Part shown: piece after piece, positions 45,325-56,769 of the stretch | Position numbering within the stretch: the first letter of the stretch is position 1 | How the letters are laid out: each line of letters begins with the position of its first letter | Origin: Hetaerina americana | Taxonomy: Eukaryota; Arthropoda; Insecta; Odonata; Calopterygidae | Length of the DNA: 64,000 bases | Assembly (NCBI GenBank): GCA_022747635.1 | Contig: JAKTNV010000001.1 | Location: forward strand, 35,483,851 to 35,547,850 | Direction: 5' to 3' | Translations under genes and position numbers: made by a program | Notes under the pieces: model-generated | Seen by the model: only the letters and a program-made list of their open reading frames with translations | The model's database searches: none | Told to the model about the DNA's origin: nothing

Positions 45325-46360
45325 AAATGAAAAAGAGAGAAATTGAGTTGAGGTGAAGACACATGGTTTGTGAATTACGCTTTTGAATTCACCTCAGATC
45401 GATTTTGTTCTTTTTCGGGATTGAAACTTTACCTAAGAAACACCATATATCATCGTGTTTTCTTTGGTAAAGTATCTTCACGTGGGAGACAGCACGGAGG
45501 TTTTATTTGAGCAGGTAATGAGTATGTACAGAGGGTCGTGCAATGTCGATGTTATTACAGTCCGCGCAACGTTCAGACGGTGAACTTGAGCGCTAAATTA
45601 AACTGAATTGGAAATGAAGAGCATGGGCCCTTCAATATTTTAACAAGGTTAGCTCGGAAGGCAAGATCTCGTGAATAAATCACATACCCATCCATCTTTT
45701 CTAATTTATACGCATTCATTCATTTCCTTCCACTGCTGCTACTCTTTATTCCAAAATGAAAAATCCACGAATATTTCTTCCAACTCCCGGACATGCTCAA
45801 AGCGAGGAATACCCTCGCGTGGCAATTCGACTCCTCGGATCAGCTACCTGTGATTGATTTGTGTATACCGCGTGCGTCCCAAAGACTAATCAGTGTCGTC
45901 GCTCATACCGCGAGGGTGGATGAAAACCTAGCTGAGATGGAATAATTTATCAATTTCCATGAATTAATGCTGATGATAAATCACTATCGAAAACAATGAC
46001 TACCATTATGCAAAAATTTACCATGCAAAAAGTAAAGCAACGCCGCCTGTGTTTAATGAAAACATCAAAATATGAAAAAGAAGGTATTTAATCATGAACG
46101 CCTTCGTCGATGTTGTGCTTTTTCACAGTTAACTCACAACATTAGCTATAAAATAAATGCGTAATCGACGTGAACTACAGTCAGAATGTTCAACGATTAC
46201 TGAAGTCGACATAAAAATATTCGCACATCTAATCTCAAAATAGGCATTAAAAAAAATTTTAATTATCAGTATGACGGTTGTTGCAGCTAAACTCAGAAGA
46301 TAAATCCAAGAGGCCTCCAATTTTTCTCATTCAAAGTTAGTTTGCGGGTAAACTTCTAAT
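45325..46360. other. Intergenic stretch, nothing recognised
   Basis: AT-rich with no frames above 65 codons. Confidence 0.45.
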
Positions 46361-46365
46361 TTCCT

Positions 46366-46446
46366 GGACCTCGCAGACTCGGTGGGCAACGAACTCAAAG
46401 AGGACAAGCAGAAAGTCGCGGATTCGAATTACGCCTCTGGCACGGA
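46366..46446 (+). repeat. tRNA-like SINE head remnant
   Basis: The block carries GGATTCGAATTACGCC, a B-box-like element, preceded by CAGACTCGGTGGGCAACG, an A-box-like element, and followed by CTCTGGCACGGA as in the 41808 remnant. The extent of the body is unknown. Confidence 0.35.
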
Positions 46447-46607
46447 CTTTGCGTTATTGCGAAATGATTTCTTTCTGGGTTAACTGTGTGCCGTAGGAGT
46501 ACCGTAAAATACAATTACCAGCGACTATCGGTCAATCCCATCAAGATGTAATTGGGATAAAATAATTCATGGGAAGATGCAAATTATGAAAGCAGAATCA
46601 GTGGATA

Positions 46608-46925
46608 TTAGGGGAAGAAGGCCGACCGCCGAGGTCATTCGCGCCATTAGGAGTAGGTGGCCAATTTGGCAGCGGTGGGACTTGAATGTTGTGGGGGAAG
46701 GGTGGAGAGAAACCCGGAGTCGGCATTAGCCTACTCTCGAAAGGCGCCTAAGGATACACAGTTTACCATCCCACCTGACGGACAGAATTCCGCACTTGGA
46801 ATGCCCTCAACATAGCACTAAAGAAAAGTCCAGAATACCAATGAAATAATTATGCCACCGATGAGATTCAAACCCGGTCCCTCGGAGTGGAAATGCATCA
46901 CACTAACCACCGGAGCGAGCCGAAC
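46608..46925 (-). mobile_element. Diverged full-length copy of the (CTA)n SINE family
   Basis: Same block order as the 9 kb copy on the minus strand: tRNA-like head with B box GGTTTGAATCTC, then a linker, GGTGGGATGGTAAAC, GGCGCCTTTCG, GAGTAGGCTAATGCC, CCGGGTTTCTCTCCACCC and GGCGCGAATGACCTCGGCGG. Numerous substitutions and no visible target-site duplication make it older than the copies at 9, 13 and 63 kb. Confidence 0.82.
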
Positions 46926-46929
46926 CTCG

Positions 46930-47195
46930 CCATTTATTCAATACCTTTATGTCGTATATTACCAGCGAGAGTCTACCGGTTTAGAGTAGGTCTTATTGGT
47001 ACTACACACTGCTGTACTACCAAGACTTAACATACATGACACAAGATCTCCTTTCATCCCATATTAAATATTACAGCAACTCCTTATTTAACTCCGCATA
47101 CTTTCTCTCTACCTTAATTCCATCAAAAATGCCCATTCTTTCTCCCCCTCTACTTCGCCCGCCCTTCTATTATATTTGGGACGCCTAAAAACAAC
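46930..47195. other. Short intergenic stretch, nothing recognised
   Basis: AT-rich spacer between the SINE and a GC patch. Confidence 0.4.
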
Positions 47196-47199
47196 TATT

Positions 47200-47880
47200 T
47201 TTTTAACAGAATGCCAAAGCTGTGCTCAGCGATCGCTCCAAAGTGGTCAAACACCAACTCCATTCCGCCGTTTCGGATTGATGCCTACAACGAACGACCC
47301 ACGCATCCCCGAAGAGCTAAAAATAAAATAATCCCCGCGTCGAAAACGGCAACTCATGATGCATTCAGAGGCACGTACATTCGCGACGAGAGTCGAATAC
47401 ACAAAACCCCTAACCCACCGTCGCCTCCCATGCTCGGTAAATGCTAAATCCTTGGGTCACGCCGTTTACGGGAGCACGTGGCCGGATCGTGGAAGACGGA
47501 TTTCCGCCGCGACGCCCATCGCGCGCGCGGGAAGTCGCCGTGACCATCCCCGCGTCACGTCGAATCCTCCTCCCCCGTTGTCGATAGATAATCCGGTTTC
47601 ACGCTCCTTTCCCTCCCGTCCCAGACCATCTTTTTATCCCTCCTCCTCCCCTACCCACTCCCCCATCTCTTATCGCCCACAGTCGCTTTGAAGTGCAAGC
47701 GGAAGAGTAAAGACGCTTGGGGAGAAGGTTGCGTGAAATCATCGACTCGTGTGCATGAGCGGCTGCATAAACTCATTACCGAACCGTTTGGAGTCTGCAC
47801 GCCGCAGGGATGAATACGGTCCGCGGCACTCTTATGTTTGTTTTTCAACGCCGTCGTATGCGCAAAACCTTGTCTTGGAG
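47200..47880. other. GC/CpG-rich patch
   Basis: CpG-rich with GCGCGCGCGG at about 47520-47530 and CCTCC-rich tracts. Two plus-strand frames (47211-47447 and 47356-47691) overlap out of register; no domain. Candidate regulatory segment. Confidence 0.35.
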
Positions 47881-48018
47881 GATAGCGAGGATGATAGCGG
47901 GGAATAAAGGCTTTCGAGATGAGGGCATGGAAAAGGAGGGAGAAAATAAGTCCTGTAGAGAAGAATGCGTACCTAAATACATGTGCACCTTCTAAACCTG
48001 CACATCTTTCCCTTTCGC

Positions 48019-48036
48019 GGGGGGGGGGGGGGGGGG
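48019..48036. repeat. Homopolymer of 18 G
   Basis: An uninterrupted G18 run flanked by CTTTCGC and AGGC. Exact length may be affected by sequencing error. Confidence 0.8.
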
Positions 48037-48239
48037 AGGCAAAGTCAAAGCCTCATTTAACTTGATTTTAGGAACCCGGAACCTTCTATTACTAATTTCT
48101 TGCGTGCTTTTTTTCTCCTGAGCATATCTTTCGAATCCGTCCAATTTAGAGCATAAGACAAACAAGGAAAGCCAAAAAAATAATAATACCCAAAATTGAA
48201 TGCCCGTCTCTACCGTCTTCACTAAGATACCACAGTTTG

Positions 48240-49150
48240 GAAAATTGGCCCTCCTATTATGAATGAAATTCTAAATTACGATTTTAATATGTAAAAAAGC
48301 ATTGAAAGTATTTAAACCATTGGACGGTTTTACGATTTCTTACCTAAGAGTTGATCTTCCTTGTCGCACTGCCTCACTGAACTACAACGGATTCTATAAG
48401 AAGCACATTGTACCTATTTTTTAGTAAACTTAAATAAAATAAGCCTTTATCATTAAATACATTTAAAGTTAATGATTAGATAATCTTTTTCAGTATTTTT
48501 AGCAACCATATACGAATATGAATGTATTCGGCACTTGAGACAGCTCGTGCAGTTCATTATAGGAAAATGATGTTAGAAGATTGATTTTTCAGAAAGTAAT
48601 TGATAGCTTCCTAGCTACAGATACCAAAATAAAATATGTACTTAAGAATAATTAAGCTACCACCACCAGTCAAACGACCCGGAAATTGGTTTGACAGGCG
48701 GGGAAGGACTCCTCATATTTCTTCAAGGATAAGGCAAGCTGCTGGAAATGGGAGAAAACTACTCAAAACGGGAGAGCGGTCCCTTCCCTTCTTCTGGTTT
48801 CAGCTGGTTGTTTCCTGGTTCAAATCGTAACAGTGTTCAAACCCGATCACCCCTTCCCCCAAGCAAAGGCTCCTCCCCTGAGCCTACTGCGACGCTACCT
48901 TAAAGCCTTATATTAAAAAATATTAACTTAATAATAACCACTGCAATGGATTGGTGATGTTGTGAGTATAGAAACGAGTCGAATCACCGAACCGAAGATA
49001 CAAGAGACTAGTGTGAATGGTTTGAGAGGATGGGGCGGGACGAGAAGTAATGTACGAATGTGGTTGTAGGCACTGTCGAGACTCGGAATATTACGTCATG
49101 CACGTAAGAGCTTGTATGACAATATATGAATGTGAAAGGGTGGAAAGAAG
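48240..49150. other. Intergenic stretch, nothing recognised
   Basis: AT-rich; no recognisable gene or repeat. Confidence 0.4.
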
Positions 49151-49196
49151 CATTTAAGGACGGGATTTCATCGTTAAAATTAGGTTTTCTTGACGA

Positions 49197-49238
49197 TGTC
49201 TGCCCCGAACGAGAAAACGTTCAAGGTATTCATAAAGG
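49197..49238 (+). CDS. Doubtful short first-exon candidate with splice donor
   Basis: An ATG opens a 14-codon frame (MSAPNEKTFKVFIK) that ends exactly at AAG|GTAAGT, a perfect splice-donor consensus. The peptide is plausible as the start of a cytosolic protein, but 14 codons cannot identify a family and no second exon was found downstream. One such donor is expected by chance in a window of this size, so confidence is low. Confidence 0.15.
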
Positions 49239-49679
49239 TAAGTACAAAATAATGCTTGGACAAAAATTTCGGCCCTTACTATCGATATTCAATTGAATCT
49301 GTGCTGAGGAAGAAACATATCCGCGAATATTACATTGCTAACATTTCACCTATGTGCATTTCGTTTTTTGAAAGAATATAAGGAAAAAAACAGAGGACTC
49401 CGTTATGATTATTTAAGCTCATGTTTCATTAAAAAAAGATTGAGCAATAAGTTAAACACCAACCTTCGACTTCCTCAAGTTCATCGTTTTGTGTGTTGTT
49501 TCAAGGTATTTCATTATGCCATTGTATTTACCAGGGTAAGCCCAATATTTTGAGATTACCAAAGATCGTTTGGATTTACGTAACGGACATTCAAATAGAA
49601 TGCAGATAAAAGAAATACATCATATTGCATAAAGTGCGCATCGCATGCACATTGGCGACTGACCCTTAATGCATTGAAA

Positions 49680-50060
49680 CGAAGAAAAACATTGATGAGT
49701 GGCGGAGGGAGGGAGTGCGGGGAGGAGAGAGCCTTCTGAGACTCGAGCGACCCTTCGCATCCGCGCTGCGAGGTGAAGCGTGAAATGATGCGACTGCGGC
49801 CGAGAGGCGGTGAAAGCCTTTCTCCGCGCTGGGTGGTCCCTTCGCCGCCGCGCGGAAGCGGGCCTGGGCTACCGCTCGCGGGCGGCCGCGGCGCCAGAGG
49901 GCTGATGACGAAGCGCGAGTCGCCGGGACTACTAAGGGTCGGAAAGACCACAAAACAAGAAGAAATTCCCAATCAGTGGACGCCGCGCACACTCAACTGT
50001 ACAAAACAACGATTTCAAAACAAGCTTCCGATAGTCTTCCCCCGGTGTCCGAGTGAATTT
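49680..50060. other. GC/CpG-rich patch
   Basis: About 300 bases of very GC- and CpG-rich sequence around 49730-49940 (many CGCGG and GCGGCC). Frames of 108-138 codons on both strands overlap in different registers. Candidate promoter/CpG island. Confidence 0.4.
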
Positions 50061-50069
50061 GAAAAATCT

Positions 50070-51500
50070 CGTGGCTCTTGGCAACATTTTTTGCAACTGA
50101 GCAAATCATTTAAATTTATTTAGAATATGACGAGACCTGGCAACCATGATGCTTTCCCCGGGTTAACTTGGCCGCATATTCATCTGATGGGTATTTCTTT
50201 AAACGCAGTGATTTGTGCGAGGGAAATAAGTTTTATTGAGTCGTTAATGTTTTGAAGCGAATATGAATTCAAATGCAAGTAAATAAGGTTTCCGGTGCTC
50301 CTACTCACTGTAAGCTGTTATCTTTTTGTTTGGGATTCGGGTGAAAAGTTATTTCCGCGCCATACTTATCTCTGATAGCTATTCAACTGTCCTTAAAAAT
50401 TTTAATCCAACATTTCTACGAGCAGACACTTTCTTTTTTTTTAAGCACAAATTCATTTTATTTTTTTATCGAAGAAAAACGAGATGTGACCATTGACTAG
50501 GAAGCTCGATTCTCGTATTGAATAATGGGAAAGTAGAACCATAGATACCTTTTGAAAACTATAAAATTTTCAGTTGTAATTTATTACAGAAATAAACAAC
50601 TTTTTGTTAGCTGCTGTATAAAAAATTACCATATTTACAAAACTATTACAGATTACCTAAGGACAACGCTCTTCTTTACCGGGGGAGGGGGGGGGGATCC
50701 TGGCTATTTTTTTCGCGAATTATTGCTATCGCCAACCTGATTTTTATCCGATTCATTTTTTTTCAAACCATGCGATCAAACTCCAATGACTGGCGATATC
50801 GCTGAAAACAACGTTATGCTGGGTTCCATGGCTAACATTTGAAGGGGGTGATAGCATTTTGGGTATCCATTGGATTGATAAGGATAACATGCCATGATTC
50901 ATGACCGCTTCCCAGTGCATCAGAGGTCAAGTGGCATCATTTGCTCCTTTTATGCACACTGCTAAAACATTCTCATTTTTATTATTTACTTTAATATAGA
51001 TAAGAAAATAACCCGATATCAATTCATTCGAAACTTTAATTAATTTTTATTTATAACAATGCGGAAGCTTGATCGTTGATGCAGAGAATGGAGAGATTTC
51101 AGATGTGGAGAAGGATGAAAAAGTTTAAATACGCGTATAGGAAACCGAGCGTATAAGTGAGCGAGGAGCGAAATTTATGGAAAGAAATTCAAATAAAGTA
51201 TGAAATTTGAATTCAGGGTGTTTTGATCAGAGACTTTGAATTTGATATTGAAGAATCTGATTTAGTGGTAGAATTTTGCTAGGTAGGGAATGAATAAGAA
51301 TGAAGAGGCAACACGTATGCGGAATAAAAGAGACCAGTGCGGGGTTTCACGTTGTATTGTGTTAGGCTATGTTTATAATTATCGCGGTAGTCAGTCGGTG
51401 TGTCCATCCAATTAACTAATAAAATACCTGTAGTAATAAATCTACTAGCTCTATTTGATGATTTACCCTGAAAACGTGATAAATTCTGCAAAATAGAATT
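50070..51500. other. Intergenic stretch, little recognised
   Basis: AT-rich with a G-run (about 50680-50696) and a T-run; no gene. Confidence 0.4.
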
Positions 51501-51691
51501 TTCAATGATTTAACAAAATATTTTTAAGAATCCTCCGAGAGAAAGAAGTGATAAAAAAGTAGAACCCGTGGTTTGGAGTGGGAAGAGCATACCTGCAAGA
51601 GACCAGCCAGAGAAGGAAAACATATTAACCGAGTGAATGGAATTTACCCTCGCATGCACGAAAACCAGAAGCTGGAGCGGGTGATTTGGGA

Positions 51692-51774
51692 CAAATCCAT
51701 GCGAATTCCACATTCTGAAACCAACTAGGGCCCAAATCCTTGTGAATTCCATGTTGGGAAACCAACTAGGGCTC
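51692..51774. repeat. 41 bp tandem duplication
   Basis: Two adjacent units (51692-51732 and 51733-51774) share AAATCC.TG.GAATTCCA and GAAACCAACTAGGGC. Moderately diverged. Confidence 0.8.
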
Positions 51775-51939
51775 GCCTGGCCGCGCCTGAAGAGGATTGG
51801 GTGCCGCGGTGACGAGATTTTCGGCGAGCGCGTTGACCATCGGTTCTCCCTCTCGCGCGAAAGGGAATGCGCCCTGACAACGAATAATGGATATTCAAAT
51901 TTACCCATTGTGTCCAACCGAACTCGTTAAATTCATCAG

Positions 51940-52560
51940 GTGACATTTGGCGCGGGGTGATTTTTAATGACCCACAACGTAGGATTGATGTGGTTTTTAT
52001 CCGAGAGTTTTATATGACTGGGCGAGAATCTCCTCCGACCATTCAGTACGGCGGCGTTGGTTCCTCTCAAGAGTCACGGCGCCATTTATATCTACTGCCA
52101 GACCGGAGCCTTGAAAGCCCTCTCGGGGTCGTGATCGCGAAAAGAATATTTATACCGACCGTCGCAACAACGCCGGGTGACGGAAATGGAGACCAAGTAT
52201 TAATTACGTCACGCGAGGAAATCATTAAATTGATAAGCACGTTAAGGCAGAGCGGCTCGATTATTAATCACTTGGCGAACCGATGTGCAAATTATACACT
52301 CCGAAATATTGGGTGTCCACCGCTGAAAAGGTCTAACCCCATAAAACAACCCAAGGATAAATTACGTCCCGAAAATAATTGATGAAAGAGAGAAATGAAG
52401 ATATTATTTTCCTTACCGAGGGCGATTTAAAGACGTACCAAGGGGTCGGGAAAACATTCCGAAGAATTTATGACCTATAGAGCGGAAATGAGTATAAAAA
52501 ATATAACGCTTCCAAACCCAAAATTAACTGCGGCCCCCGATTCGAAAGGATGAAGGGCGT
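51940..52560. other. CpG-containing segment with an unexplained 141-codon frame
   Basis: Composition is balanced, with motifs such as TTACGTCA (CRE-like, 52205-52212), TTATTAATCA and several homeodomain-like ATTAAT cores. The plus frame 51957-52382 is 141 codons, hydrophilic in its second half (REEIIKLISTLRQSG), but has no motif I know. It could be a conserved noncoding element or chance. Confidence 0.25.
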
Positions 52561-52631
52561 GGACTTTCCAGGCAGTTTTCTCAAAAAGAGTCAAAACAAT
52601 GATTGAAAAATAAGGGAGCATAATGTGAATT

Positions 52632-53020
52632 TACACATGTGCAGGTATTTGTAAATATGGACACTTCATCAACGTTTTCCAAAGCATTCAACTCCTTCTT
52701 TGATTAAGCATGTTTGCTTGTTACCCATAGTGATTCTTGCGCAAACAGCTTCTTTGAGTACGAATGCACTTTAGTAAAATATTTTTGAAAAATGCCATCA
52801 ATACTTAAACGTCAACGAGTTTCTGTAAAAATTATTTTTCCCTCGTATGTGTTCCCATTTCTTTTTTCAGACCCTTACCTTATATACCCTACTCTGAAGT
52901 TCTTCGTAAGGTTTTTTGCCGCGATCCATCACAGTTTTTGTTGCAAGTCTTGGTAAACAATCTTTTTGTAAGCTGCTCTTCGTAATTGAAAACATCAATT
53001 GAATGATATATAAGTACAAG
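52632..53020. repeat. Left inverted terminus of foldback element
   Basis: Begins ACATGTGCAGGTATTTGTAA and matches the reverse complement of 54000-54375 over successive blocks. Confidence 0.7.
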
Positions 53021-53999
53021 CGGTAAACTTGGAAAATTGTACCTTCTCCAAGATTTCATCTAATTAAATAAATTCATATTTACAGTAATAACCTTAACGT
53101 TTTTCACGAGTACTGAGAAGACTAGAATAAAAAAATTATTATTCTAGATAAATTGACTGATATATTAATGAGAAAATATTTTTGCAAGAACTTTTCCAAC
53201 ATTAAGTGAATTGGGCATTTATTGCCGCCACAGTTGGGCCAGGAAGGATTGGAGAAAATCGTGTAGTAATTTTTTAATTCAAAATATTTATCCATGAAGA
53301 TATTGTTATTTAATAGAGATCGCAAAAAAAAGAAAAAATAAATGGAATATTTTTATCAACTTCAACTTACAGAAAAACAATGGAATACTTACATTGATTG
53401 CATACACTTAACTGCGTTATGAACATGTGATGCGCTCCAAGGTTAAGAATTTTTATCCGCAAAAATATAGATTGTACAGTCAACTTAGGAGCGCCGCACA
53501 GTTAATAAAAATTGGCTTAAGAATTAAATGGGGTAAAGTTATCAATTCAAATAAATATAAAATAACTACTTACATGAAATTAAATTAGAAGTTTTGCCAT
53601 TCAGGTAATACATAAATTTGAACAATAGCTGGATGAATTTTAATTCGAAATATATTTTTGATGTAATTCTCGAATAAACTATGGAGTACGTATTTATTAA
53701 TCAATAGTTATTTATTGATGAATAAATATTATTGATACATACTGATGGCCTTTAGCAAGATTTAAGTGAATGAAAAGATTCCTTCGAGCGATTGCATGAA
53801 TGAAATACGGAAAGAAAAGTATAGCTAATTTTAATTTCAATATTATGTATCCAGCTGTGCTACTTACAATATTAATTTTTATTATTCTTATATTAAATCT
53901 CCGGAGCAATCTAGAAAGAATAAGTTTCATTCTGGAAGTATGTTAATTACTTAGATGAAATATTTGGGTAGGTAAAATTTCCTAGTATACCCCATTAAG

Positions 54000-54375
54000 A
54001 TACTTCATTTAATTTATTTGTTTCAGTTTTGAAGAGCAACTTACAAAAAGATCATTTTTCAAAAACTTCTAAAAATGCTAACTGGGTTTGTCATTGAGTA
54101 TTCCAAAGAACTTGACCGTAAGGTGTATTGTCTAAAAAATGGAATGGAAACATTTTGGGAAAAAATTATTTTTTATAATTACTCGTTAACGTTTGAGTAG
54201 TGACGGTGTTTTTTTTTAATTTTTAACCAATAGGCAATGATTCTGTGCTTGCGGATGAAAAATTTTGGGAAGCATGCAAACATGCTTACTCAAAGAAGCA
54301 GTTTTATGCTTTAGCATATGATACTTTGAGGAAAACATTGTTGCTTCCAAATTTACAAATACCTGCACATATGTA
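54000..54375. repeat. Right inverted terminus of foldback element
   Basis: Ends TTACAAATACCTGCACATAT, the mirror of the left end. Confidence 0.7.
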
Positions 54376-54379
54376 TTCA

Positions 54380-56270
54380 TGCATGGATTAGTTCCACAAA
54401 GTCAAGGCTGAAACTTCAACGTTTATAAGAATGAATATTGACTTTTACTTTATTGCTATCCCGGAATTCATTACGCTGCGACAAAATTATTTGGAGGTAG
54501 TCACGACTAGATGCAGTCGACTGGAAGGCGTTAATTTCATTGATAATTAAAGTATATTCTTTAATCAATATCGTCGTGTTCATTTGATCTTCTTCAGCAT
54601 GCTTGTTCATTGGTGTCGATTGGCTGATTATTGTTTAAAAGCAATTAACACATGCAATTAAGCTGGAAGTATGCAGTATACAAAATATAGCCCCGCACAC
54701 CATAAACAAATTTGGATATATTCTAAGTTTTAACGCCCTACTTGCAACAACTACAAAAGATAAATAAAAACTACACAGAAATACCAAGGAAACAAGTCAA
54801 TCAATAATGACCACACACGACGAAACTTGGCAATCGATCGAGAATCTAATGATATGCTGAATCAATCAACAGTGGATGAATAAATAATACGAGAAATGAA
54901 ATACAATAATAATGAATACATACAGGAGCGAACAGTTTGATCACCATCTGTCAAAAAGTTATGTAAATTTTACAAAGGAACAATTTTACTTACGACATTA
55001 GGGCAGAAGAAACGCAAGCGCACCAAAGCATACAATTTGCAACTGCCATTCGAAAGATTCACTTGATGCTGTGTACCTTCATGGAAAACGTTAGAAAATA
55101 TTCCAAGCTCTCCAGAATATGTGCATTGTTTTACCTTGAGATAAAGCGTTATTTGTTTGCTACTCTGGTTGCAAAATAGTACTGCGGAAATATCTTTAAA
55201 AATATCCCCTTTAAATATTTTCTGCCGTCAATATTTTAATATTACAGGTAAATAAATCCAATTTTGGCACGAAGCTGATGACAGTATACATTTGAAGTGT
55301 AATGCTAATTTTTAACTGGAACGTTAAACCCTAAGTACAAGCAACAAAATTAAAATTGGTCCAAATGTTAATCATAGGAAGAGTTAATCAGTTAAGATGT
55401 GGTAAGATTAGCAAAACAAAAGCACTTCCAAGGACGAAAACATCATTTGGTCAAATAGTGAGAGTAAATCCTTAGTTAAGCCTATTAATCCTTCAAAGGC
55501 ACCAAATTCATGGCCGCAGTATTGATCATCTTCCCGCCCCGTCCTAGATCACCTTCTTCATTGAGATGAATTCATTAGGAGCGGATAAAAAAAAGAATCC
55601 TGGAAGCGATAGAGATATTGTATTAAAGAAAAAACATGAAATTTAAATTAATTGACCGAATAACTAATTAATGAATCCTTCAATGTGAGGCAGACATGAG
55701 CGAAGTCGAAAGAAGACACTGACATTGCAAAGTTAGAACTAATTGAGTGACAGTAATGGAGGGATGGCTTGCCGCTTTACCGAGGGAGACCAAGAATACA
55801 TGAAGAATGAATCAAGAGATGAAAATAATGAACGACGTCTTTACAGGAGACCATGAAAGAATGAAGCGATTGGCAGGGACAATAGATTAGGGGGATGCTA
55901 CAAACTAATCTTGGGATTGTCAAGTGGGCGATGAGATATAGTAAAGTAAGAGGAAGGTCAAAATATTACTGAACAGGAATGCTAAACCAAATTGCTGCGC
56001 AACATATCAAGATGACGGCCACGAAAGGGAAATCGAGGACTAAACATATGTTTATGGAAGAGGAATACACTTCTCAGGACTTCGGCTTACAACGCAGATA
56101 ATTTAATTACGTCAAAATGTAAAAATACCATTGGCTTTGGATTCAACAGTAAATCACACTCACCAAAATATACACATTTAACCAGGCAGCAACCTGTCAC
56201 AGATGAATCACACACCGACTCCCACATCTCAAAAACCTCCTATCTATTGTATCTTCCTCTTGTATTGGCG
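54380..56270. other. Intergenic stretch, nothing recognised
   Basis: AT-rich, without frames above 65 codons or clear repeats. Confidence 0.45.
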
Positions 56271-56279
56271 TTTGTAAAT

Positions 56280-56580
56280 ATAGCCAGGAATATTATTTTA
56301 CAAGTATTGTTTGCATGTATTGGTAATTGCATAGATTGTAAGTGCGAATGTTGTATATATTGTGTTATAGTTGTTTATTAACTTGGCAACTAATGTATTG
56401 TGCTTCTGTATGTTAGTCCTAAGATACTATATGTATTATTTTTACCGCTATTTATGCACAATTTGTGAAATTTATCTGTAAGCTTAATATTGTGAATGTG
56501 TGACAAGGGGTTAGGTGGTAGAAAAGACTCCATAGTCTCAATATCGCCCTAAAATAAAGACGACTGTCTACCTATACATC
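56280..56580 (+). mobile_element. LINE-like 3' end
   Basis: The segment ends with GGGGTTAGGTGGTAG, then AGACT-CCAT-AGTCT, a small hairpin, then CCCTAAAATAAAGACGAC with an AATAAA signal (56553-56558) and a tail of imperfect CTACCTAT/ATCTATCTAC repeats. A 3' hairpin, AATAAA and short tandem tail are typical of non-LTR retrotransposon ends. Upstream sequence back to 56280 is T/G-rich untranslated-like DNA with no reverse transcriptase. Confidence 0.5.
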
Positions 56581-56582
56581 TA

Positions 56583-56762
56583 TCTACACCTATCATCCTG
56601 CTTCGATGACCGTGTTTCTGCGCCGTACGTAACCACGCTCCACAACAAGCTTTTTCTTAAATCCTTACTCAAAGTTCTCATTATCAATTCCTTCGTCCTT
56701 GTGGAAGCTTCTTTGCCTAATGCAACTCTTATACTACTATGACCATTTTGGTCCATAACAAA
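56583..56762 (-). pseudogene. RTE-like LINE reverse transcriptase fragment
   Basis: The minus strand has 60 sense codons without a stop, flanked by stops on both sides. From about 56753 it encodes D.NGHSSIRVALGKEAS, then TRTKELIMRTLSKDLRK, SLLWSVVTYGAETR and SSKQDDR. This is the region after the polymerase core in RTE-type LINEs, where an IK.RIA.GKEAF block is followed by a W...LYGAETW-type block and a K.D.RR block. Nothing upstream or downstream on this strand continues the protein, so it is a short relic. It meets the plus-strand LINE tail at about 56580, giving two remnants tail to tail. Confidence 0.82.
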
Positions 56763-56769
56763 CTACAAA

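Larger units (their letters stand above)
52632..54375. mobile_element. Foldback-type element with ~400 bp inverted termini
   Basis: The left terminus 52632-53020 and right terminus about 54000-54375 are reverse complements in the same block order. Blocks are TGTGCAGGTATTTGTAAAT; TTCTTTGA.TAAGCATGTTTGC; ATTCTTGCG-like; AAACGT.AACGAGT; ATTATTTTT.CCC; ACCTTA; GAAGTTCTT; and ATCTTTTTGTAAG.TGCTCTTC. Identity is roughly 75-85% by eye with small indels. The centre (53020-54000) is very AT-rich and encodes nothing recognisable. The structure fits a foldback or large MITE-like DNA element, or two opposed copies of one repeat. No target duplication could be fixed. Confidence 0.7.
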
